Source: UBA5072 sp041737175
Lineage (GTDB): Bacteria > Bacteroidota > Bacteroidia > Bacteroidales > UBA10428
NCBI GenBank assembly: GCA_041737175.1
Contig: JBGSSF010000025.1
Location: 1 to 64,000, forward strand
Reading direction: 5' to 3'
Length of the DNA stretch: 64,000 nt
Shown here: one piece after another, positions 1 through 6,039 of the stretch
How the letters are laid out: the number at the start of each line of letters is the position of its first letter
How positions within the stretch are numbered: position 1 is the first letter of the stretch
The notes under the pieces: model-generated
The model's database searches: none
Told to the model about the DNA's origin: nothing
Seen by the model: the letters and a program-made list of their open reading frames with translations, nothing else
Made by a program: the position numbers and the translations under genes

Positions 1-97
1 GTTCGAGTTCTTTAACTTTACTTTTTTTAAAATCTTCGCTGAAACGACGATTAAAGAGAACTCGCTGATTTTGATCTAAAATTCCTACTTTTGACAT
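1..97 (-). CDS. IS3-type transposase OrfA, N-terminal fragment (cut by window edge)
   Basis: Reading leftward from an ATG at 97, 32 codons remain open to the window edge. The peptide begins MSKVGILDQNQ and contains RRFSEDFKKSKVKELE, which resembles the first helix of the helix-turn-helix DNA-binding OrfA of IS3-family elements (Transposase_8 type, usually about 90-100 residues). The rest lies outside the window, so neither intactness nor an OrfB partner can be judged. No terminal inverted repeat could be recognised between this start and the engB end at 191. The assignment rests on the short N-terminal pattern alone. Confidence 0.5.
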   Translation of the reverse strand, partial: MSKVGILDQNQRVLFNRRFSEDFKKSKVKELE

Positions 98-190
98 AAT
101 GTTAACCGTTTTTTTGGTCAACATATTTCAGGCATCGACAGTGTGCGGGACATGTGCGATGGGAACCCTGACAGCGGTTATCGGCATTTT

Positions 191-823
191 TTATACTGGT
201 CCCTTGTCCCCCGTCCCTTGTCCCTTTTCATATATTCTATTTGTAACTTCAATAAATCCGAGTATCTCCTCCCTGCCTGTCCTTTGAAGTGAGGAGGCGG
301 TGAAGATCATGGGTAGATCCTCCCATTGCTGCCGCAGAGTTTTTTTATACAGGTCCAGGTTTTTGCTGAGAGCTGTGACAGGCAGTTTATCGGCTTTTGT
401 GAAAACGAGCGCCAGGGGTATCCTGTTGGAGCCGCACCAGTTAATAAATGTCAGATCGTTTTCGAGCGGTTGATGACGGCAATCGAGCAGTATAAAAAGA
501 CATGCCAGTGTTTCGCGGTGTAACAGGTAATAACCAATGGTTGTCAGGAATTCATCACGGGTTTTCTTTCCGGCACGCGCAAAGCCATAGCCGGGCAAGT
601 CAACCAGATACCACAGGTCATTCACAAGGTAGTGATTGATCAGCCTTGTTTTTCCTGGTGTCGAGGAGGTTTTCGCCAGGTTTTTCATGCCGACCAGAAG
701 GTTCAGCAAGGTGGATTTCCCAACATTTGAGCGCCCGGCGAATGCATACTCCGGCAGCACTGACCCGGGACAGGATTTAAGGTCAGGACTGCTTTTAATG
801 AATTGAACACTTTGTATTTCCAT
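191..823 (-). CDS. engB: Ribosome biogenesis GTPase EngB (YihA/YsxC)
   Basis: TrmE-Era-type GTPase of the EngB family, which acts in the cytoplasm on late assembly of the large ribosomal subunit. The G1 P-loop GRSNVGKS is at residues 30-37, followed by a TSSTPGKT switch region (G2), DLPGYG (G3), TKAD (G4) and TASS (G5). The 210-residue length is normal for the family. The ATG at 823 shares one base with the manA stop (TGATG), so the two genes are translationally coupled; a TTG one codon upstream is a less likely start. The last 11 residues (KGQGTGDKGPV) are encoded by a heptamer tandem repeat and look like a read-through extension, not family sequence. Confidence 0.95.
   Translation of the reverse strand: MEIQSVQFIKSSPDLKSCPGSVLPEYAFAGRSNVGKSTLLNLLVGMKNLAKTSSTPGKTRLINHYLVNDLWYLVDLPGYGFARAGKKTRDEFLTTIGYYLLHRETLACLFILLDCRHQPLENDLTFINWCGSNRIPLALVFTKADKLPVTALSKNLDLYKKTLRQQWEDLPMIFTASSLQRTGREEILGFIEVTNRIYEKGQGTGDKGPV
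199..226. repeat. Period-7 tandem repeat, four GTCCCTT-like units
   Basis: Four consecutive heptamers read GTCCCTT, GTCCCCC, GTCCCTT, GTCCCTT on the plus strand. The array overlaps the 3' end of engB and supplies most of its final codons. It is one of four arrays in the window that share a 7-bp period but not a sequence (others near 53.8, 54.4 and 57.0 kb). Confidence 0.85.
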
Positions 824-1851
824 CAAAATAATCTGTCCAGTAATTCTTCTGATTTATTTTTCTGCGCCAGTCCTTCGATATAAATTTCAAGGATCCTGGC
901 CGTGGTATCAGGTATGAGTAATACATTTTTCAGCTCTGCCGGCAACAATACGGTTTCTCCCTTGACCATCTTCTCTTTCCCATTATGATGATATTGAATG
1001 GTGAAACTGCCTTCCATACACAGGTATATTACAAAAGAATCCAACGTAATGTAGTCTTTTTCAATAGGTTTATTTAATTCAAGATAATTTACCGTGAAAT
1101 ATTCACATCGGGCTAAATTATTGGATTGATCAGGATTTTTCCGGTATTGCGTTTTATAGGCCGGATATATTTTGAAATCAATGGCCTCCAAGGCTTTGTC
1201 TGTATGTAATTCACGGGACTTACCTTTCTCATCCAACCGGTCATAATCGTAAATTCTGAGTGTGGCATCGGAAGTTTGCTGTATTTCAGCAAGCAGGATT
1301 CCATTTCCGATAGCATGTATCCTTCCGGCAGGTAAAAAGAAGACATCACCGGCAACAGCTGTTTCTTTATTGAGGATCGTTAAAAGTGTCTTGTCCTTCA
1401 AATGCTGCAGGAATTTCTCATGGCTGACCTGTTGTTTAAAACCTGTTATAATCTCAGCATCCTTCTCTGCCTCAATAATGTACCACATTTCTGTCTTGCC
1501 ATAGGAGCCGAACAATTTGCGGCTAAGATCATCATCGGGATGCACCTGAACTGACAGGGCGTCATTGGCATCGATGAACTTAATCAATAATGGGAATAGT
1601 GTCCCGAACTTTTCAAAGACACCATCGCCTGCAAGATCGCCCATATAAACTTCAAGTAGTTCTTCCAGGCTGTTTCCTGCCAAAAAACCGTTTTTCACTT
1701 TGGAAACGCTATCTGGAAAACCGCTGATTTCCCAACTTTCTCCGGCTTTATCAGTTTTACAGTTTTTATGGAGAAGGTTTTTAAGCCGTGTCCCGCCCCA
1801 GATCTTATCTTTTATTATAGGCTTGAATTTCAGAGGATAGAGCTGGTTCAT
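823..1851 (-). CDS. manA: Mannose-6-phosphate isomerase, class I (zinc-dependent)
   Basis: Interconverts mannose 6-phosphate and fructose 6-phosphate in the cytoplasm, linking mannose use and GDP-sugar synthesis to glycolysis. The cupin-type zinc site is visible: QVHPDD at residues 102-107 (Gln102, His104), Glu121 in GKTEMWY, and a later His in PAGRIHAIGNG, followed by the conserved QQTSDATLRIYDYDR. At 342 residues it matches the short bacterial type I enzymes (Bacillus/Bacteroides form), not the roughly 390-residue E. coli form. It is the first gene of a two-gene unit with engB. A candidate -7 element on the minus strand (CAAAAATA at 1916-1923 on the plus strand) lies in the divergent spacer. 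Confidence 0.93.
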   Translation of the reverse strand: MNQLYPLKFKPIIKDKIWGGTRLKNLLHKNCKTDKAGESWEISGFPDSVSKVKNGFLAGNSLEELLEVYMGDLAGDGVFEKFGTLFPLLIKFIDANDALSVQVHPDDDLSRKLFGSYGKTEMWYIIEAEKDAEIITGFKQQVSHEKFLQHLKDKTLLTILNKETAVAGDVFFLPAGRIHAIGNGILLAEIQQTSDATLRIYDYDRLDEKGKSRELHTDKALEAIDFKIYPAYKTQYRKNPDQSNNLARCEYFTVNYLELNKPIEKDYITLDSFVIYLCMEGSFTIQYHHNGKEKMVKGETVLLPAELKNVLLIPDTTARILEIYIEGLAQKNKSEELLDRLF

Positions 1852-1943
1852 AAACTGAATATTACAGGTTGTACTTTAGTTTCTGCCTGAATCTTCGTAT
1901 ATTTTCAGGAATTTGCAAAAATAGTGATTCTTCAATTAGGACT

Positions 1944-2675
1944 ATGGTGGAACAGATAAAAATCGGAAACATTCTATTTCTTGATATAGAAACAGTTCCG
2001 GCCTATCCATCACTGGAAAAGGTCCCTGAGAACATCAGGTCTCTTTGGGAGAAAAAAGCTTCTTACCTGAAAAAGGAATCGGAAAGCCCGGAGACCTTAT
2101 ATCAGAGATCGGGTATTTATGCCGAGTTTGGACGGATCATCTGCATTTCAACAGGCATGATTGTAATTCAGGAAGATAAAAGGGTTTTCCGGCTGAAGTC
2201 CTTTTTGGGGGAGGATGAGAAGGTACTTCTGGAAAAATTTGCAGACCTGGTGACCCGTTTGTGCCAGAAGCGTGAGATTGAACTCTGTGCCCACAACGGG
2301 AAGGAATTCGACTTCCCTTACATAGCCAGGCGTATGCTGATAAACAGGATCAGATTGCCATCACTTTTTGATACGGCCGGTAAACGCCCCTGGGAGTTAA
2401 AGCATCTGGACACATTGGAATTATGGAAATTTGGGGATCACAAGCATTACACATCACTGGACCTCCTGGCGTCAGTATTTAATCTGGAAAGCCCGAAATC
2501 AGATATCGACGGCAGTCAGGTTGCCCATGTGTACTGGAATGAGAGAGATTTAAAAAGGATTGCGGAATATTGTTGCCGTGATGTGATCACCATCGCGCAG
2601 CTCATGTTGCGGTTTAAAGGAGAGGAGGGGCTGAAACCGGAAGATATCGTGTTCCTGGATAATGTGCTATTATAA
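1944..2675 (+). CDS. 3'-5' exonuclease of the PolB-like family (DNA_pol_B_exo2 type)
   Basis: A stand-alone DEDD-type exonuclease domain resembling the proofreading domain of family-B polymerases. Exo I is LDIETVP (Asp14 and Glu16), Exo II is the AHNGKEFDFPYIARR stretch with its catalytic Asp, and Exo III is the YCCRDVITIAQL segment near the C-terminus. The 243-residue length fits this family, which occurs widely in Bacteroidota as a single-domain protein. The ATG at 1944 begins MVEQIKIGNILFLD; an in-frame extension upstream to 1869 has no family resemblance. It is divergent from manA. The substrate in the cell is not known; a DNA repair or nucleic-acid turnover role is inferred. Confidence 0.85.
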   Translation: MVEQIKIGNILFLDIETVPAYPSLEKVPENIRSLWEKKASYLKKESESPETLYQRSGIYAEFGRIICISTGMIVIQEDKRVFRLKSFLGEDEKVLLEKFADLVTRLCQKREIELCAHNGKEFDFPYIARRMLINRIRLPSLFDTAGKRPWELKHLDTLELWKFGDHKHYTSLDLLASVFNLESPKSDIDGSQVAHVYWNERDLKRIAEYCCRDVITIAQLMLRFKGEEGLKPEDIVFLDNVLL

Positions 2676-2742
2676 TAAAAATCATAGGGGGCGACTTAAA
2701 AAAGCGATATATTCAACCTGTCAATCCTTTACTATATATGAT

Positions 2743-3987
2743 ATGAAAATGAGAATTAATTCAGTATTTACACTGACAGCCTGTGTGTTATCACTGACTG
2801 TGACCGCTCAGAACAAGGACAAGGCCCTATTCAGGGAAACCAAGCCTGGTTTTTACCAGTTTTCCATTCTCAGGGATGACCGGGAGGTACTTCAGAAATC
2901 TGAATCGGTCAAAGTGAATAAGAATTTTGTGGTAGATCTCACCACTGCCGCATTACCGAATAAGATGGACCTGTATAAAAACCAGCAATGGCATAATGCC
3001 CCGATTTCCCAGGGCAACACAGGAACATGCTGGTGTTTTTCAACCACTTCATTTCTGGAATCAGAAGCTTACCGCCTCAACAAATTACAGGTAAAGCTGT
3101 CAGAAATTTTCACTGTATATTGGGAATATGTCGAAAAAACCAGGAGGTATATTCAGGAGCGCGGTAATTCGGTGTTTGAAGAAGGATCCGAAGCCAATGC
3201 CACTACCCGGATATGGAAACAATACGGTGTGATCCCGGCAGATGCCTATTCAGGCTTGCTGAACGGGCGCAAGTACCACAATCACGAGGCCATGATGAAT
3301 GAAATGAAAACTTACCTTGGTTCTTTGAAAGCCACCGCTTCGTGGGATGAGGAAACAGCCGTGGCTACCATCCGGTCGATTATGAACCATTACCTGGGCG
3401 AACCCCCTGCAGAGGTTGTGGTAAATGGTAAGAAAATGACTCCCCTGCAGTATCTGAAAGAAGTTGTCAGGATCAATCCGGATGATTATGTTGACATCTT
3501 GTCTTATACACAGGAGCCTTTTTATCAGAAAGTTGAGTATAAAGTGCCTGACAACTGGTGGCATAGCGAGGAGTATCACAATGTACCATTGGAAGTGTTT
3601 TTAGAGGGATTAAAAAGTGCAGTCCGAAAAGGATATACCGTCAGCATCGGGGGCGATGTTTCGGAACCGGGATTTGACCGCTTTACGCAATGCGCAGTGG
3701 TGCCTGATTTTGATATTCCTTCAACCTATATTAATGATGATGCCCGCCAGTTCCGGTTTTCGAACAAAACGACCACCGATGATCACGGCATGCACCTGGT
3801 AGGGTATCTGGAACAGGATGGGAAGGACTGGTATCTGATCAAGGATTCCAGTGCCGGTTCCCGAAACAATGATACCAATGCCAAAGAGTTTGGCTATTAT
3901 TTCTTTTCAGAAGATTATGTGAAGCTGAAAATGATGGATTTTATGGTGCATAAGGATGCGGTGAAGGAAATCCTGGAAAAATTCTGA
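2743..3987 (+). CDS. Secreted C1-family cysteine peptidase (aminopeptidase C / bleomycin hydrolase type)
   Basis: The protein starts with a typical signal peptide (MKMRINSVFTLTACVLSLTVTAQ), so it should be exported, unlike cytoplasmic PepC. The papain-fold signature QGNTGTCWCFSTTS carries the oxyanion Gln and the nucleophile Cys96. The catalytic His is His348 in DHGMHLVGY. Where the family normally has KNSWG, this protein reads IKDSSAG, so the third catalytic residue is Asp368 instead of Asn; the C-terminal YYFFSEDYVKLKMM block is otherwise conserved. Length is 414 residues. The ATG at 2743 is preferred because it opens the signal peptide; an upstream in-frame start at 2662 would overlap the exonuclease gene. 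Confidence 0.85.
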   Translation: MKMRINSVFTLTACVLSLTVTAQNKDKALFRETKPGFYQFSILRDDREVLQKSESVKVNKNFVVDLTTAALPNKMDLYKNQQWHNAPISQGNTGTCWCFSTTSFLESEAYRLNKLQVKLSEIFTVYWEYVEKTRRYIQERGNSVFEEGSEANATTRIWKQYGVIPADAYSGLLNGRKYHNHEAMMNEMKTYLGSLKATASWDEETAVATIRSIMNHYLGEPPAEVVVNGKKMTPLQYLKEVVRINPDDYVDILSYTQEPFYQKVEYKVPDNWWHSEEYHNVPLEVFLEGLKSAVRKGYTVSIGGDVSEPGFDRFTQCAVVPDFDIPSTYINDDARQFRFSNKTTTDDHGMHLVGYLEQDGKDWYLIKDSSAGSRNNDTNAKEFGYYFFSEDYVKLKMMDFMVHKDAVKEILEKF

Positions 3988-4001
3988 TTCATTATAAAAA
4001 C

Positions 4002-4030
4002 GTAGAGACGGGTTTCAAACCCGTCTCTAC
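4002..4030. repeat. Perfect palindrome with GTAGAGACGGG arms (REP-like or terminator)
   Basis: A 14-bp arm GTAGAGACGGGTTT is followed by one base and its exact reverse complement, giving a near-continuous palindrome. It sits 14 bp after the stop of the peptidase gene and just before the convergent end of the next gene, so it could terminate transcription from both sides. The arm closely resembles that of a second element at 4435-4462 (GCAGAGAC), which suggests a dispersed palindromic repeat family. Confidence 0.8.
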
Positions 4031-4041
4031 TAAGGAATTTT

Positions 4042-4326
4042 TTATTTGGCAAGTGCCTTTTTGATCAGGCCGATTATTACCATCAATACACCACCACCTA
4101 CTCCGCCGCCTGCTATACTGCCCAGAATGCCGGCCAGGTCAAGTCCATCAGTGCCCGATCCCAAACCCAGAAGTCCCAGTAATTGTCCTCCCAATCCTCC
4201 GCCAACGATTCCTACAATTGAATTCAGAACTGTACCCAGGGATAATTTTTTCATCAGGGTACCGACTGCGTTTCCACCCAATGCACCAGAGAGAAGTTGA
4301 ATGATAACTGCGACTGCGTTTCCCAT
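4042..4326 (-). CDS. Small glycine-rich hydrophobic protein, unknown function
   Basis: From the ATG at 4326 the product is 94 residues beginning MGNAVAVIIQLLSGALGGNAVG. It is dominated by Gly, Leu, Ile and Val and has three hydrophobic stretches, the middle ones built of GGGLGGQLLGLLGLG-like runs, ending in a basic IGLIKKALAK tail. It resembles small Bacteroidota proteins of unknown function with glycine-zipper-like membrane segments; a membrane location is inferred. A TTG-initiated extension to 4383 adds 19 residues of unlikely coding sequence. The gene lies alone between two related palindromic elements. No function is proposed. Confidence 0.6.
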   Translation of the reverse strand: MGNAVAVIIQLLSGALGGNAVGTLMKKLSLGTVLNSIVGIVGGGLGGQLLGLLGLGSGTDGLDLAGILGSIAGGGVGGGVLMVIIGLIKKALAK

Positions 4327-4434
4327 ACTGGTAATTTTTTGGTTAGGTAATGGAGAAAGGTTAAGTACAATTAAATGTATCAATTTTTGGGAATCAAAGC
4401 AATTATTGGTTTGATTATTTTCAGGGGATATAAT

Positions 4435-4462
4435 GCAGAGACTTGATTAATAACGTCTCTGC
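4435..4462. repeat. Palindromic element with GCAGAGAC arms
   Basis: An 8-bp arm GCAGAGAC pairs with GTCTCTGC across a 12-base AT-rich loop. The arm differs by one base from GTAGAGAC of the element at 4002-4030, and the two lie either side of the 94-residue gene. Confidence 0.55.
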
Positions 4463-4502
4463 GCAAGATTCGAAAAATTAGGATTGAATTTCACGAAATA
4501 AT

Positions 4503-4533
4503 TTTGAAGATATTAAAATGAGGTATATATTTG
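4503..4533 (+). promoter_or_regulatory. Bacteroidota-type promoter of tRNA-Val
   Basis: TTTG (4503-4506) is separated by exactly 19 bases from TATATTTG (4526-4533). This is a full match to the primary sigma consensus described for Bacteroides (TTTG, 19-21 bases, TAnnTTTG). It lies 23 bp before the first base of the tRNA. Confidence 0.75.
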
Positions 4534-4556
4534 CACTCCCTTCGAAAAGGGAAAAA

Positions 4557-4631
4557 GGGCGCTTAGCTCAGTTGGTTCAGAGCATCTGCCTTACAAGCAG
4601 AGGGTCGTAGGTTCGATTCCTACAGCGCCCA
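4557..4631 (+). tRNA. tRNA-Val (anticodon TAC)
   Basis: All arms fold. The acceptor GGGCGCT pairs with AGCGCCC, the D-arm is GCTC/GAGC, the anticodon stem TCTGC/GCAGA encloses the loop CTTACAA with anticodon TAC at 4592-4594, and the T-arm is GTAGG-TTCGATT-CCTAC. The discriminator is A, and CCA is not encoded (ACA follows). It serves GUA and related valine codons. The 405 bp that follow before the next gene hold no convincing coding sequence; they carry a partial copy of the tRNA 3' end (TACAGCGCC at 4684-4692), a TACATTTG -7-like box at 4748-4755, and the hairpin pair described separately. Confidence 0.97.
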
Positions 4632-4909
4632 CAAGGGGAGTTGATAAGTCAGCTCCCTTTTCTTATTTGCAATATTTCGTTTATACAGCGCCATTCAGGC
4701 GGGCGGGGATTCTTATCTTGTCAAGTGAAATCTGTCAACTTTTTTATTACATTTGATAGGGGAGGTTGACTGGATTTGTGAAAGGATTTGTTAAAGTAAT
4801 CATAGATTAATCCATTGTGAAGGGAAATAGTGATCATCGGTGTAGCTGAACCGATGAATAGTTGAGTTGACATGTGATTGGGGGGCACAGAGTGTGTTAA
4901 GGATGAGAT

Positions 4910-4962
4910 TTCCGCTTCCATCAACCCATTTTTTCCCTTTAGAAGCGGAACATCCGCTTTTA
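4910..4962 (+). promoter_or_regulatory. Leader region with two mutually exclusive hairpins upstream of the SDR gene
   Basis: TTCCGCTTC (4910-4918) is the exact complement of GAAGCGGAA (4942-4950), allowing a 9-bp stem with a 23-base loop. The same middle segment can instead pair with TCCGCTT (4953-4959) over a 3-base ACA loop. That second stem extends to about 10 bp (one G-U) over 4940-4962 and is followed by AT-rich sequence. Competing pairings of this kind are typical of attenuators, but the U-tract here is weak. The SDR start codon is 75 bp downstream. Confidence 0.35.
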
Positions 4963-5036
4963 TAAACCAGTTGTGTGGCATACAGATTTCAACACTCAGC
5001 AAACAACATATCCACATTAAATAAAAGGAGATAATA

Positions 5037-5948
5037 ATGAAAATATTAATAACAGGTGGCACCAATGGTATGGGAAAAGGAGTCGCTAAAGTATTGGCAG
5101 GCTTGGATAACCAGGCACATGAGATAATAATACTCTGCAGATCCAAAGAGCTGGGCGAAGCAGTAACAAAGGAAATCGTTATTACAACTTCAAATAAGAA
5201 GATTTCAATTATTTTATGTGACCTGACAAAACTTACTGATGTTAAGCGTGCAATAATTGAGATTCAAAATAAACATGAATTTCTGGATGGCATATTCATA
5301 AATGCCGGGCTAGGTTATGCTGCAAAACGGGTAGAAACCGAAGATGGATTGGATTCACATTTCCAAGTGAATTATTTATCTCAGTTCATGCTGACTTTAA
5401 ACTTGTTGAACTTGCTGAAAAACTCGGAAAAAGGTGGAAGAATCATTTTTAATGTAACTAAAGGGGGTAAAATATTCTGGGATGACATACAAATGAATAA
5501 GAAATGGAGTTACGAAGATGGCATTCATCAAGCCATGGTAGCAAAAAGAATGTTTCTTGTCAAGTTACATAATCTGCATAAAGAGATTAAAGACTCAAAA
5601 TTGTCTTTTATCGGGTTTGAGATTTCCAAAACAGTTTGGAGCAATCAGATAAATATCATTCCTGTTTATATGAAAATAATGGCAACTCTGATGAAGTTAC
5701 TTGGAACATTTATTTCAATAGAGAAATGTGGAGAGATAATGACACCTCTGTTTACTGAAAACCAAGCAGAAAGCCTGAGGAAGTCAGGTAAATTTATTAC
5801 TTGGAAGAAAAACGAATTTATCGATATTAAAGAAGATTCTGCTGTATTGAATCAGGAATTGCAGGATAGATTATGGAAGATTACCCTTGAATTATGTGCG
5901 GATGAAAAAACCAATCAGGTTGCAGAGAACCTTCAAAACTTCCGCTGA
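5037..5948 (+). CDS. Short-chain dehydrogenase/reductase-like protein lacking the YxxxK pair
   Basis: The N-terminal Rossmann motif TGGTNGMGKG (residues 6-15) and the later FINAGLGYA (the NAG motif) place it in the SDR family close to WW-domain-oxidoreductase/retinol-dehydrogenase-like members. The active-site region departs from the family: where YxxSK is expected the sequence reads HQAMVAKRMF, with Lys present but no Tyr four residues before it, and the catalytic Ser position is occupied by VTK. Catalysis by the usual mechanism is therefore doubtful. Length is 303 residues. A strong AAGGAG ribosome binding site lies 6 bases before the ATG, unusual for this window. Codon use is AT-rich, like the next gene. 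Confidence 0.7.
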   Translation: MKILITGGTNGMGKGVAKVLAGLDNQAHEIIILCRSKELGEAVTKEIVITTSNKKISIILCDLTKLTDVKRAIIEIQNKHEFLDGIFINAGLGYAAKRVETEDGLDSHFQVNYLSQFMLTLNLLNLLKNSEKGGRIIFNVTKGGKIFWDDIQMNKKWSYEDGIHQAMVAKRMFLVKLHNLHKEIKDSKLSFIGFEISKTVWSNQINIIPVYMKIMATLMKLLGTFISIEKCGEIMTPLFTENQAESLRKSGKFITWKKNEFIDIKEDSAVLNQELQDRLWKITLELCADEKTNQVAENLQNFR

Positions 5949-6039
5949 GCTCCACTTTTCAATGAAAGTTAGTCAACATCTGAACGAATGAGAATACTTG
6001 TAAATTATTTATTTAAATTTATCTAGAATAAGCTACCCG

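Noticed and set aside
4721..5146. A 141-codon open frame on the minus strand between the tRNA and the SDR gene
   Set aside because: Its start lies antisense inside the SDR gene and the composition is not protein-like. No family resemblance was seen, and the SDR reading has a strong ribosome binding site.
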